A stretch of 64,000 nt of DNA from positions 4,956,147 through 5,020,146 of the forward strand of contig NZ_FNSC01000001.1 in NCBI RefSeq assembly GCF_900105355.1. The letters run 5' to 3'. This stretch comes from Pseudomonas anguilliseptica (GTDB taxonomy: Bacteria; Pseudomonadota; Gammaproteobacteria; Pseudomonadales; Pseudomonadaceae). Within the stretch, counting starts at the first letter, position 1. Each line of letters begins with the position of its first letter. A model generated the notes under the pieces. That model ran no database searches. It was given only the letters and a program-made list of their open reading frames with translations, and was not told where the DNA came from. The position numbers were made by a program, and so were the translations under genes. Below are positions 53,518 through 63,564 of the stretch, in pieces.

Positions 53518-55476
53518 TCAGTGGGTGTGGGGATGTTCGCGGGTGCAGGACGGCTCGTAATCGCACACATGGTGGTTAAACGGTGAGGTGGTGTGCGAAC
53601 CCGGCGCGCCCGTCACCTGAAAGCAGCGGCTGGCGATAAACAGCTGCACCAGCTCGGCGTCAAGCAAACCGCTCTGCGCCTCACTCTTGAGAATATCCAG
53701 CGCCCGCTCCAGCGGCATTGCCGGTTTGTAGGGGCGATCCGCCGCAGTCAAGGCATCGTAGATGTCGCAGATGGTCATGATCCGCGAAGCGCAGGGAATC
53801 GCATCGCCAATCAAGCCTTTGGGGTAACCACTACCATCGAGTTTTTCGTGGTGCGCCCCGGCAATATGCGGCACGCCCTGCAGATCCGGAGTCCAGGGAA
53901 TCAGGCTGAGAAACTGCTGGGTGTGTACCACGTGCCGCTCGATTTCTTCGCGCTCGGCCGTGGTCAGGCTGCCCTTACGCACGGCCAGGGCGCTGAACTC
54001 ACCCTCGCTGAGCAGGCTGACCAGACAATTGCCAGGCGCCTTGACCAGCTCGCCTTGCACTTCCTGCAGATGCTGAAAATCCCCTTCACTGAGCATGCTC
54101 GGCTCGTTGGCCTGGATGATGTTGTTGAGGTAACGCTCCAGCCGCTCGCACTCATAGGCCAGCTCGGCTTCCATTTGCAGGCGCCGCTCATCACTCAGAC
54201 CGCCTTTATGACGGTAAGCATGCAGCATCTTGCGCAGGGTCTGGTTGCGCAGATTTTCCTGGGCCAGGGCAACGCGATAGCGCAGGTTTTCCAGCACAGG
54301 CTCGGCGAGCTTCTTGGCTTTTACCAGTACATGTTCGCGAACCCCAACCTTGCCGAAGTCATGCAGTAAGGCGGCGTAGCGCAGCTCGCGCAAACCATCG
54401 ACGCTTAGCGCCTGCTCGCGCAAACGGGCTTCTGGGGCATGGGGTAACTGGTTGGCCAGGGTCAGACACAGCTCAGCAACCCGGAAAGAATGACCACTGG
54501 TGGTCGGATCACGCTGCTCGATGGCAAACACCGAGGCCTGCACGAAGCCGTCGAACAACCGGCTGATGTCATCCAGCAACTGGCGATTCTCGATTGCCAC
54601 TGCCGCCTGGCTGGCCAATGCACGCAAAGACACGGCGGTTTCTTCATCGAAGGCAATCAGCTCAGGCTCAAGCTGCTCGCTGCCCTTGCGCTGACGGTTG
54701 ATAAACTCCAGCACGCCGACCACTTCATGGCGATGGTTGCGCATGGGAATCGCCAGGATCGACATGGTGCGATAGCCCATCTGCAGGTCAAAGGAGCGGT
54801 TGAAGCGATACGGCGCATCCCCGGCAATCGCGTACACGTCCTCGATATTCAGCTCGGTGCTGGTCAGCGCGACGTAGCCGGCAATCGAGGCCTTGCTCAG
54901 CGGCATGCGCTGGTCCTGAAAGCTGTTCTGGCTAAGCGTGCCGTTCTGGGTCAGCTTGAAGATCAACTGCGCCAGCGCATCCGGGCGGCGGCTGACCAGA
55001 AACAGCGAGGCGGCGTCGCTGTTGGACAAGCGCCGCCCTTCGATAAGAATTTTTTCCAGCAAGCGGTCCAGATCACGCTCGGCCGACAGCGCCAGACCCA
55101 CGTCCACCAACTTGCTCAGATCATCATGCTTGCCCGCCAGGGCGGCGGCCAGTTGCTCGGTCTGATGGCGTAGGCTGTACTGCTCGCCGGCAAAACGCAG
55201 CAGCGCCGACAATTCCTCGGCACTGGCATGCGGCGGCAACGGCAATACGCCAGGTTGATCCATGCAGCCCATCAGAATCGCGCCGCAATCCAGCCAGTCG
55301 GTCAACGGCTGCAGCGCCAGTAACCGTTCGTCAAGCAGCACCAGCGCCAGGTCATCCGGCAACTCGTCAGGCACGTCAATCGCCTGCAAAGTCAGCGGGC
55401 ACTGAGCCAATACGTTGCACAGGGGATGCGCGCCAAGCGCATTACTGTGGCCCAGCACAAGGCGGGAAGTGCCCAT
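53518..55476 (-). CDS. GAF / HD-GYP cyclic di-GMP phosphodiesterase
   Basis: 652 residues. The N-terminal 130 residues are of receiver-like character with no clear phospho-acceptor recognised. A GAF domain (about 150-320: LVDVGLALSAERDLDRLLEK, GYRTMSILAIPMRNHRHEVV) is followed by an HD-GYP domain (about 345-640) with H372D373 in LLHDFGKVG and HHEKLDGSGYPKGLIGDAIP near 545-555. An inserted stretch of about 75 helical residues separates the HD and GYP parts. It is expected to degrade c-di-GMP in response to a GAF ligand. The ATG at 55474-55476 has GAGG 8 bases upstream. Confidence 0.9.
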   Translation of the reverse strand: MGTSRLVLGHSNALGAHPLCNVLAQCPLTLQAIDVPDELPDDLALVLLDERLLALQPLTDWLDCGAILMGCMDQPGVLPLPPHASAEELSALLRFAGEQYSLRHQTEQLAAALAGKHDDLSKLVDVGLALSAERDLDRLLEKILIEGRRLSNSDAASLFLVSRRPDALAQLIFKLTQNGTLSQNSFQDQRMPLSKASIAGYVALTSTELNIEDVYAIAGDAPYRFNRSFDLQMGYRTMSILAIPMRNHRHEVVGVLEFINRQRKGSEQLEPELIAFDEETAVSLRALASQAAVAIENRQLLDDISRLFDGFVQASVFAIEQRDPTTSGHSFRVAELCLTLANQLPHAPEARLREQALSVDGLRELRYAALLHDFGKVGVREHVLVKAKKLAEPVLENLRYRVALAQENLRNQTLRKMLHAYRHKGGLSDERRLQMEAELAYECERLERYLNNIIQANEPSMLSEGDFQHLQEVQGELVKAPGNCLVSLLSEGEFSALAVRKGSLTTAEREEIERHVVHTQQFLSLIPWTPDLQGVPHIAGAHHEKLDGSGYPKGLIGDAIPCASRIMTICDIYDALTAADRPYKPAMPLERALDILKSEAQSGLLDAELVQLFIASRCFQVTGAPGSHTTSPFNHHVCDYEPSCTREHPHTH

Positions 55477-55585
55477 GGTGGTTGTCCTCAGTCGCAGTTG
55501 CGTGACAGCAGTGCGACAGAGTATTGCACAGGATCCAGCCGTTGCCCGGCCATCCGGCGCATGCCGAACGGCCGGGTAAAACGGC

Positions 55586-56923
55586 TTAGGTGGCGGGCTG
55601 CAACTGCATGCCCTGCTGCATTTTTGCGGCATCGACAACGAAGCAGCGCGAGGCCTGCAGCAGCGCCAGCATGGTCAGCATCAAGGCCACCGGGATCAGA
55701 TACATGGCGTTATGCAGGCCGACAGCCTTGAAGGTTTCGTTCATTTCACTGGCCCCGGCGGCGAGCATTGCCGCGTGGGAGTAGTGATCCGACAGCATGC
55801 CCACCGCCAATGGGCCAAGGCCGCCGCCGAGCAGGTACAGACCAGCGAAGAACAACGCCATGGCGGTAGCACGCAGACGTGGCTCGATCACATCCTGAAT
55901 CGCGGTATAGACGCAGGTGTAGAAGTTGTAGGCAAACAGCCAGCCGATGCTGAACAGCGCCACGAACACGGCGATTTCAATTCGTCCGGCCAGCAGGGCG
56001 TAGCCCGTGGCGACAGAAGCAATCAGCATGCTCAGTGCGGCAAACAGCAGGCGGCCGCTCTGCCAGCGTTGGTGGATCTTGTCCGCCAGCCACCCCCCCA
56101 GGGTCAGGCCGACCAGGCCGGTCAGGCCAACGATCACCCCGGTGGCCATAGCCGCCTGCTCCAGCGGCATCAGGAAGTAGCGCTGCAGCATCGGCACCAT
56201 GAACGAATTGCAGGCATAGGTGGCGAAGTTGAAAGCCAGGCCAGCCATCACCAACCACCAGAAGGTGCGGATCGCCAGCACCTTGCGCAGCGGTTTATCC
56301 ACTGGCGTGGCGCGCGATTGCACCAGTTCGGCCGCACCGCGCTTGGGCTCGTTGATAAAGAACATAAACAGCGCCAGGATCAGCCCCGGCACCGCGGCAA
56401 TAAAGAACGGTGCGCGCCAGCTGTCGAACGCCTTGACCATCGCACCGATGGTGAAAAAGGCCAGCAGCAGACCAATCGGCAGGCCAAGCATAAAGATGCC
56501 CATGGCACGCGCGCGCTTGTGCGCCGGGAACAGATCACCGATCAGCGAGTTGGCCGCCGGCGCATAGCTGGCCTCGCCAATGCCGACGCCCATGCGAATC
56601 AGCAGGAAGCTCCAGAAGTTCCAGGCCAGGCCGTTGACCGCCGTCAGCCCGCTCCAGACTGCCAGCCCCCAGCCCATGATCTTGCGCCGCGCGCCGGTGT
56701 CAGCCATGCGCCCCAGTGGAATGCCGGCAATCGCATAGACAATGGTAAAGGCGGTACCGATCAAGCCCAGCTGCAGGTCACTGAGATCCCATTCCATGCG
56801 GATCGGCTCGATGATGATCGCCGGAATGGTGCGGTCGAAGAAGTTGAACAGGTTGGCGAGAAAAAGCAGGAACAGAATGCGCCAGGCATTCGCCGCTTGT
56901 AGGGACTGCTGCATGGAATCCAT
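55586..56923 (-). CDS. Major facilitator superfamily transporter (Spinster-like)
   Basis: 445 residues, about 12 hydrophobic spans. Visible motifs are LFLANLFNFFDRTIPAIIIE (TM1), the MFS loop GRMADTGARRKIMGWGLAVW, and GVGIGEASYAPAANSLIGDL with FPAHKRARAMGIFMLGLPIG, which resemble Spinster-type and hexuronate/organic-anion carriers. The substrate is unknown. The start may be at 56923 or at the ATG at 56914; neither has a strong ribosome-binding site. Confidence 0.88.
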   Translation of the reverse strand: MDSMQQSLQAANAWRILFLLFLANLFNFFDRTIPAIIIEPIRMEWDLSDLQLGLIGTAFTIVYAIAGIPLGRMADTGARRKIMGWGLAVWSGLTAVNGLAWNFWSFLLIRMGVGIGEASYAPAANSLIGDLFPAHKRARAMGIFMLGLPIGLLLAFFTIGAMVKAFDSWRAPFFIAAVPGLILALFMFFINEPKRGAAELVQSRATPVDKPLRKVLAIRTFWWLVMAGLAFNFATYACNSFMVPMLQRYFLMPLEQAAMATGVIVGLTGLVGLTLGGWLADKIHQRWQSGRLLFAALSMLIASVATGYALLAGRIEIAVFVALFSIGWLFAYNFYTCVYTAIQDVIEPRLRATAMALFFAGLYLLGGGLGPLAVGMLSDHYSHAAMLAAGASEMNETFKAVGLHNAMYLIPVALMLTMLALLQASRCFVVDAAKMQQGMQLQPAT

Positions 56924-57224
56924 CTCTATTTGTTGTTATCGAAGCGGGTCGGAGGCGCATGGCCAACCGCCGTATCCAGCATGTGCAGGCGCAATCTAGA
57001 GCCTTGCGTCTATGCTGTCTGTGACTATTTGTTGTGTGTATGCCGGGTAATGGGCGTCCGAGCAAGCACCCAGGTCACAAAGCGCACCGGAAAAACTGCG
57101 GATATGCCTCAGTAAAACCGGGTGAAACAGCGAGATTTTCTATTTTTCATGCTACAAACAAGCCTGTTGAGCGAAACATGGCCATTTGCCGCTCCACCCT
57201 CGTTAGCAGCCGGAATGTCTCTAA
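56924..57224. other. Divergent intergenic region, MFS gene / tubulin-like gene
   Basis: 301 bases holding the divergent promoters. No repeat, RNA or recognisable operator was seen. The sequence just before 57225 has only a weak GGA ribosome-binding element. Confidence 0.4.
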
Positions 57225-59423
57225 ATGAAAACAAAAAAAGACGCTGTGACCTCCCCCGCGACCGAAGCCACACTGGCTGACCTGGCTGATACCCTGCTCG
57301 CTCCAATCGAGCGACTGGCCCCTCTACCGCCGCCAATGCGCTTGGATAGCAGCGGCGAGCAGTACATGTATTTCACCGAGCGCGACATCGATCGCATCCT
57401 CGATAACCTCGACGGCCTGCGCAGCCTGGTGTTTCCCCCAGCCCCGCAGGATGACGACAACGAACGGCGGGTGCAGCACTTCCCCTCTGTTTGCCTGATC
57501 GGCCTTGGCCGATGCGGCTCGAACATCGCATTGGATGTTGCATCGCTGGTCTACAACGCCCGGCAGTTCTACCTGAGCGAATTCAACAACGAAGAAAAAA
57601 CCGTTGCCGAACAGGATTTTCGCCCCACCCGTTGGATTCGCAGCAACCTGCTGCGTGCTCCGAGCAAAGACAGCAAACCGGTATTTCTGATCGAGCCACT
57701 GGTGATGCTCGGCGACCTGGACAAGGACATCGAGGGACGCATCCGCTTCTCGCGCAAGGGCGAAACCAGCGGGTTCCTCAGCGACTACAGCAAGATGAAA
57801 ATCATGGACCTCTCCGAGGTGCATGCCGGCGGCGCCGGTAACGCGCCGATCCTCGGCCAATACCTGGCCAAGATCATCCTTAACAAGGACACCCAGCGCT
57901 TCACCAACGAAGACTGGAAATTCATTCACAGCTACCTGATCGATTCGTGCGGCATCAAGGCCAACCAGTCGCGCCTGTACTTCTACATCTTCAGCGCCGG
58001 TGGCGGCACTGGCTCGGGCATGGCTTCAGAGTTCGGCCTGGCGCAGCAGTTCGCCTACATGAGCAAGACCTTCGACACCAAGAACTTCGAGGAAAGCCCG
58101 GAGAACCGTGACCACAGCTTCGTCTTCGAGCCAATCTTCACCAGCGGCATCTGCATCCTGCCGAACATCTCCGACCAGCGCAGCGAGATGTCCGAAGCCC
58201 TGCATATCAACGCCGGCCGCCTGCTGTGCAAGTACCTCGCCGAGGAGTGGGACTTCTCCTACAACTTCGACAATGAAGAGAACAGCGAAGAAAGCGTGAT
58301 GCGCCGCATCCGTCCATGGAACGCCATGATGCTGATCTCCAACGACATCATGCGTTACGCCGAAGAAAGCGATGACGGCAATATCCAGAACATCGACGTC
58401 AACGCCATGGAGCGTCACGCCAACCAGTACATCTCGCAGCAGATCTTCAACATTCTCACCGCCCAGGCAGTGACCACCGACTACGACCAGAACTACTTCC
58501 GCCGCGCCGGCATCGACATTGGTGAAACCATCCGCCTGGACGCCAACGACCTGTTTATGAGCCTGGCCGGTCCGGTGGCCGTGGCGTATGCCGAATCGGT
58601 GGTGCCGGAGCAGAGCGCCGCAGCGCTGGACAAGTTCCGCGTGCTGGACAAGGAACCGTCGCGGCTGAACATCGACGACCTGTTCTTCCGCTCCATCGAC
58701 CTGCCGCACTTCAACAAGGTCACCCAGGCCATCGAAGGCATCAGCCTGCTGCCGATCGAGTCCAAGCGTTATCGCGAAGCGCTGGATGAGTACAAAAAGT
58801 CCGATTACAACGCCGCCAAACTCAGCGACCTGCACTTCTTCAAGAACTGCTCCTCGGTGGTATCGATCGTCTCGCTGCCGAAAGACTACAAGCTGTCCTA
58901 TATGGATCTGAACCGGCTCAAGACCCACCTCAACAGCCTGTTCCCCAACACCACGCTGAAGCGCTATGCACTGGTGATTGGCGCCTCGGCCAACCTGTCA
59001 CTGACCACCCTGATCGCCAAAAGCCCGTGCCTGTCGGATGACTTCCTGACCCTGATCGTGGCCTTTATCAAGCGCTGCTTTGCCCGCGACCCGCACCGCT
59101 TCGACGAAAGCCTGGACAACGCCATTCTCGATTTCATCATGAGCGATGAGTTCGATGAAGTGCGGGTCGACGCCATGCTCAACGAGTTTGAGAACCCGGC
59201 GAAGATCCTCGATACCAACTGGTACGCGATCAAGCCGATGTACGAGAAGAAGTACCGCGAGCTGATCCACGATCAGGACAAATTCGTCTCGATCAACGAT
59301 ATCCGTCTATCCCGTGAAAGCGTGAAAAAGGCGATCAAGTACCTGCGCGAGATCTACCGCCACCGTATCGGCAAGACCCGGGTTATCTCGCTCAACAAGT
59401 ACCACGAAAGCCCGCAAGAATAA
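57225..59423 (+). CDS. Tubulin/FtsZ-superfamily GTPase-like protein (not FtsZ)
   Basis: 732 residues. After about 85 hydrophilic residues, a GTPase domain begins at SVCLIGLGRCGSNIALDVAS (T1-like loop, about 88-107). AGGAGN follows at 201-206, and FYIFSAGGGTGSGMASEFGL carries the tubulin/FtsZ signature GGGTGSG (259-265). An N-x-D-D (N482-D485, LNIDDLFF) could be the T7 catalytic loop. The remaining 240 residues are an unassigned helical C-terminal region. Family relatives are implicated in membrane remodelling or filament formation; none is well characterised in Pseudomonas. It is monocistronic, with no partner gene visible. Polymerisation is inference. Confidence 0.8.
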   Translation: MKTKKDAVTSPATEATLADLADTLLAPIERLAPLPPPMRLDSSGEQYMYFTERDIDRILDNLDGLRSLVFPPAPQDDDNERRVQHFPSVCLIGLGRCGSNIALDVASLVYNARQFYLSEFNNEEKTVAEQDFRPTRWIRSNLLRAPSKDSKPVFLIEPLVMLGDLDKDIEGRIRFSRKGETSGFLSDYSKMKIMDLSEVHAGGAGNAPILGQYLAKIILNKDTQRFTNEDWKFIHSYLIDSCGIKANQSRLYFYIFSAGGGTGSGMASEFGLAQQFAYMSKTFDTKNFEESPENRDHSFVFEPIFTSGICILPNISDQRSEMSEALHINAGRLLCKYLAEEWDFSYNFDNEENSEESVMRRIRPWNAMMLISNDIMRYAEESDDGNIQNIDVNAMERHANQYISQQIFNILTAQAVTTDYDQNYFRRAGIDIGETIRLDANDLFMSLAGPVAVAYAESVVPEQSAAALDKFRVLDKEPSRLNIDDLFFRSIDLPHFNKVTQAIEGISLLPIESKRYREALDEYKKSDYNAAKLSDLHFFKNCSSVVSIVSLPKDYKLSYMDLNRLKTHLNSLFPNTTLKRYALVIGASANLSLTTLIAKSPCLSDDFLTLIVAFIKRCFARDPHRFDESLDNAILDFIMSDEFDEVRVDAMLNEFENPAKILDTNWYAIKPMYEKKYRELIHDQDKFVSINDIRLSRESVKKAIKYLREIYRHRIGKTRVISLNKYHESPQE

Positions 59424-59430
59424 GGCCGTA

Positions 59431-59470
59431 GCGCCTGTTTTCCGCTGCAGTCGTTGCGAAAAACAGGCGC
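59431..59470. terminator. Hairpin between convergent tubulin-like gene and hyi
   Basis: GCGCCTGTTTT (59431-59441) pairs with AAAACAGGCGC (59460-59470), 11 bp, loop 18 bases. It lies between the two convergent stop codons and probably terminates one or both transcripts, although no long T-run follows outside the stem. Confidence 0.6.
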
Positions 59471-59490
59471 ATCCTTTAGGCGAGCATTGC

Positions 59491-60278
<788 letters not shown>

Positions 60279-60282
<4 letters not shown>

Positions 60283-61184
60283 GGCTGTGATTCTTGAGGC
60301 TGCGGCGCCCGATAGAGCTGAACCAGGGTCGCAGGGTCACGCTCCAGATTGCCCTGGCTGCCGTGCTGGCGCATCAGCTGCGCCGCCAGGCCGCTGACCG
60401 GCGTGGCCGAGCCGATCTACTGCGACAGCTTGACCGCCGTATCGAGATCCTTGAGCAAGGTGCGCACATGCCATTTGACCGGCTCGAACTGACTCTCGGC
60501 CATCTGTGGCGCAAGAATCTGCAGCGGCTTGGAGTCGGCAAAACCGCCGGCCAGCGCGGGTGCAATCAGGCTGGCATCGACCCCGGCCTGCTCGGCCAAC
60601 GCCACCACCTCAGCGATCACCAACGCGTTACAGGCGACGATCATCTGGTTGCACACCTTGGTCACCTGGCCTGCGCCAACGTCACCCATGCGCGTCAGGC
60701 GTTGCCCCAGATGTGCAAGGATCGGCCTAACCCGTTCGATATCCTCAACCCGGCCACCGGCCATGATCGCCAGTGTGCCGTTGGCCGCGCCCGGTGTGCC
60801 GCCGGAAACCGGCGCATCTACCCAGCGCATGCCACAGCGAGCATGCAGTTCAGCAGCCATTTCACGGGTGGCGGCCGGCTCCAGGCTGGAGAAATCCACC
60901 AGTACCTGCCCCGGCTTGCCCATTTCCACAATGCCGCCGGGACCGAATACCACCTCGCGCACTACATCGGTGTTGGCCAGGCAAAGCATGACGACATCGG
61001 CCTGAGCACAGAGCTGCGCCGGGCTGGCCACCGCTTGCGCGCCCAACGCCTGCAATGGCGTGCACTTATCAGGGGAACGATTCCACACGCTCAGCGGATA
61101 GCCAGCGGCCAACAGGCGCTGGCTCATGGGCAGGCCCATAAGGCCAATACCAGCAAATGCCAAAGCAGGACGGGAGGTGGACAT
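60279..61184 (-). pseudogene. glxR: 2-hydroxy-3-oxopropionate (tartronate semialdehyde) reductase with an internal amber codon
   Basis: From the ATG at 61182-61184: MSTSRPALAFAGIGLMGLPM (NAD-binding GxGxMG), DFSSLEPAATREMAAEL, WVDAPVSGGTPGAANGTLAI (signature) and GAGQVTKVCNQMIVACNALV with the catalytic Lys. An in-frame TAG at 60417-60419 follows KDLDTAVKLSQ. The frame then continues with the conserved GSATPVSGLAAQLMRQHGSQ and ends at the ATGA overlap with hyi. Without readthrough the last 45 residues are lost. The overlap shows the intended end. Mutation and sequence error cannot be told apart here. Confidence 0.82.
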
Positions 61185-61268
61185 AGGCAGACTCCGACTC
61201 ATTGATGGTCGCCATCTTAACCCAGCGGAGCCAGAACCTGTCCCGCCAGTCAACGCCCGTACAACACC

Positions 61269-61635
61269 TTACAGACCGTCCTTCTCCAGATGATCGAGAT
61301 TGACCGGCTCGCCGCTGTGCGCACCAAGCTTGGCGCGAATGTCTTCGAACATCAGGTCGTACTCGGCGTGGCTGCGCATGATCAGGCTGCTGTTGGTCGG
61401 TAGCCCATGCTTGTGTGCCAGCCGCGTGGCCACACTGGCGAAGTTGTAGGCAGTATCGCGGTGCAGTTCGAAGACTTCTTCAAACGCCTTGCCGTTCACC
61501 TGGCCGTGCATGCGCATATGCAACATCGGCCTTCGCCGGGTCCTGGCGGACTTCGTAATGAAGGTCGACGCTAAACAGCGGCGTATCGGCGGAGGCCAAG
61601 GTATTGGCGCGATGCAAATGTCCGGGTTCAAACAT
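61269..61635 (-). pseudogene. Small conserved protein (DUF5064-like), frameshifted
   Basis: Two overlapping frames make one protein. Frame 1 from the ATG at 61633-61635 reads MFEPGHLHRANTLASAD... to HYEVRQDPAKA. Frame 2 resumes PMLHMRMHGQVNGKAFEEVF and continues through NFASVATRLAHKHGLPTNSS to LDHLEKDGL. The shift lies at about 61527-61545. The composite resembles the Pseudomonas-specific DUF5064 family, function unknown. One base change restores it. Confidence 0.65.
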
Positions 61636-61709
61636 GCTGGCAGCTCCTGCAATCAGTCCATGGTGCTGCCAGCATAGTTGCTCAAGATGACCGAGGTGCA
61701 CGCGCCAGA

Positions 61710-62023
61710 TCAGTGCAGCGGCGTGCGCGGAGTGCGTTCCTGAGCCAACACCCAGGGGGCTACAACCACCGCCCACAGCTCTGGATTACGGTTTAGCAGG
61801 TCTTCGGCGCGGCTGTCGTCAGCCTTGCTCAAGATCCCGGCAGCCAGGCGGCGACTTTTTCCTGGTCGTTCAGCGCCACAGCCTGCGCCACTTCGATCAG
61901 ATCCTGAGTGCCGTCGACCAGCAGCAAGGCGCCACGGGCGAAGAAAGGTTGCAGCTCCTGCCAGGTAATAGCTGCAGTTTCACCAAGCAGCTTGGCATAG
62001 AGGGTGCTAGGTTGTTCTGTCAT
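61710..62023 (-). pseudogene. DUF2288-family small protein, frameshifted
   Basis: The first frame from the ATG at 62021-62023 reads MTEQPSTLYAKLLGETAAIT and ...LNDQEKVAAWL. The other frame continues AAGILSKADDSRAEDLLNRN, PELWAVVVAPWVLAQERTPR, TPLH and stops at 61710. The shift is at about 61840-61848. The joined sequence fits DUF2288, a conserved gamma-proteobacterial family of unknown function. As written the frame ends early at 61829. Confidence 0.72.
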
Positions 62024-62331
62024 GGATTGCCCTGTCATTGGTGAGCGCTTTTTAGTCGGCCGCCATGATAGCGTCGACCTGCCCGCTGGCAAATTCGCAA
62101 CGCTGTTCGCGACGTTACCAACGGCGATCAAGACACGCCGTTTTTCTATACGTTTATTACGTTAAAGCGACACCCCAGGGTTTTGCCCCCAGCAAGCCGC
62201 TTTTCAAGCCGCAAAGCCGCGCTCTACACTGCACCGGTACAGTTGCCGGGGGGATGACCGGGGAAACAACCCGGTTCTGCAGCTTTGGCCGCCAGAACTA
62301 CAACAATCAAAACCAATAAGAGCGGAGCACT
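62024..62331. other. Divergent intergenic region upstream of braC
   Basis: 308 bases with no gene. The last bases hold the braC ribosome-binding site (GCGGAG). An AT-rich segment near 62140-62165 is the likeliest promoter area, but no confident -35/-10 pair was found. Confidence 0.4.
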
Positions 62332-63447
62332 ATGAACAAGGCTACTAAGCAGATTTCCAAACTGTTTGCCGCCATGGCCATGGCTGGCGTTGCCAGCTAC
62401 TCGGTAGCGGCTGACACCATCAAAATTGGCCTGGCAGGCCCAGTCACCGGCGCCGTCGCGCAATACGGTGAAATGCAGTTCATCGGTGCCAAGATGGCCA
62501 TCGAGCAGATCAACAAGGCCGGCGGGGTGAACGGCGCAATGCTCGAAGGTGTGGTCTATGACGACGCCTGTGATCCGAAGCAAGCCGTTGCCGTAGCCAA
62601 CAAGATCGTCAACGACGAAGTTAAATTCGTGGTTGGCCACTCTGCTCCAGCTCCACTCAGCCAGCGTCCGACATCTACGAAGACGAAGGCATCCTGATGG
62701 TCACTGCCGCGTCCACCAGCCCGGACATCACCTCGCGCGGCTACGAGGTGTTCCGCACCATCGGCCTGGACAGCCTGCAAGGCCCAACCGCGGGCAACTT
62801 CATCGCTGACCACGTCAAGCCAAAAGCCGTTGCAGTAATCCACGACAAGCAGCAGTACGGTGAAGGCATTGCCACCGCGGTCAAGCAGACCCTGGAAAGC
62901 AAAGGCACCAAGGTTGTTCTGTTCGAAGGCATCAACGCCGGCGACAAGGACTTCTCCGCAATGGTCGCCAAGCTCAAGCAAGCCGGCGTGGACTTCATCT
63001 ACTACGGTGGCTACCACCCAGAACTGGGCCTGCTGCTGCGTCAGTCGGCTGAGAAAGGCCTGAGCGCCAAGTTCATGGGCCCAGAAGGCGTAGGCAACAA
63101 GGAAATCTCGGCCATCGCCGGCCCAGCTTCCGAAGGCCTGCTGTTACCCTGCCGAAGTCGTTCGACCAGGACCCACGCAACCAGGCGCTGGTTGATGCGT
63201 TCAAAGCCAAAAATGAAGACTCCAGCGGTCCATTCGTGTTCCCGGCTTACGCCGCAGTACAAGTGATCGCCGAAGGCATCACCAAGGCTGGCGATACCGA
63301 CACCGCTAAAGTGGCCGCAGCCCTGCGTGCCAGCAGCTTCGACACCCAACTGGCACCCTGGCCTTCGACGAGAAGGGCGATCTGAAAGACTTCAGCTTCG
63401 TCGTCTACGAATGGCACCAGGACGGCACCAAGTCCGAAGCCAAGTAA
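62332..63447 (+). pseudogene. braC: Branched-chain amino acid ABC transporter substrate-binding protein, three single-base deletions
   Basis: The signal peptide MNKATKQISKLFAAMAMAGV... and IKIGLAGPVTGAVAQYGEMQ start a LivJ/BraC-type periplasmic protein. The frame breaks at about 62640 (expected [15 protein letters not shown]), 63143 (expected [15 protein letters not shown]) and 63344-63347 (expected SFDTPTGTLAFDEKG). Adding one base at each (a C, a G and a C, next to identical bases) restores a continuous protein ending WHQDGTKSEAK at 63447. Three losses beside identical bases suggest sequencing errors rather than true decay. It is followed by a terminator and braD. Confidence 0.85.
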
Positions 63448-63464
63448 GCTCTTAGCCTGAACCC

Positions 63465-63500
63465 AAAACCCACTGCTCCGGCAGTGGGTTTTGTTTATTA
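63465..63500 (+). terminator. Terminator/attenuator between braC and braD
   Basis: AAAACCCACTGC (63465-63476), loop TCCG, GCAGTGGGTTTT (63481-63492), then a T-rich tail. It would raise braC output over the membrane components while allowing some read-through. Confidence 0.88.
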
Positions 63501-63564
63501 GAAGAATTCCGGTTGCATGCTGCGCCAAAAGCGCTGCCTTGCGTGACAACCCAGGAGTTAGGCA

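Noticed and set aside
55712..56902. 396-codon plus-strand frame opposite the MFS transporter
   Set aside because: Very Gln/His/Arg-rich translation typical of the antisense of a membrane protein gene.
60294..61205. 303-codon plus-strand frame opposite glxR
   Set aside because: Shadow of a conserved reductase gene; no ribosome-binding site or domain.
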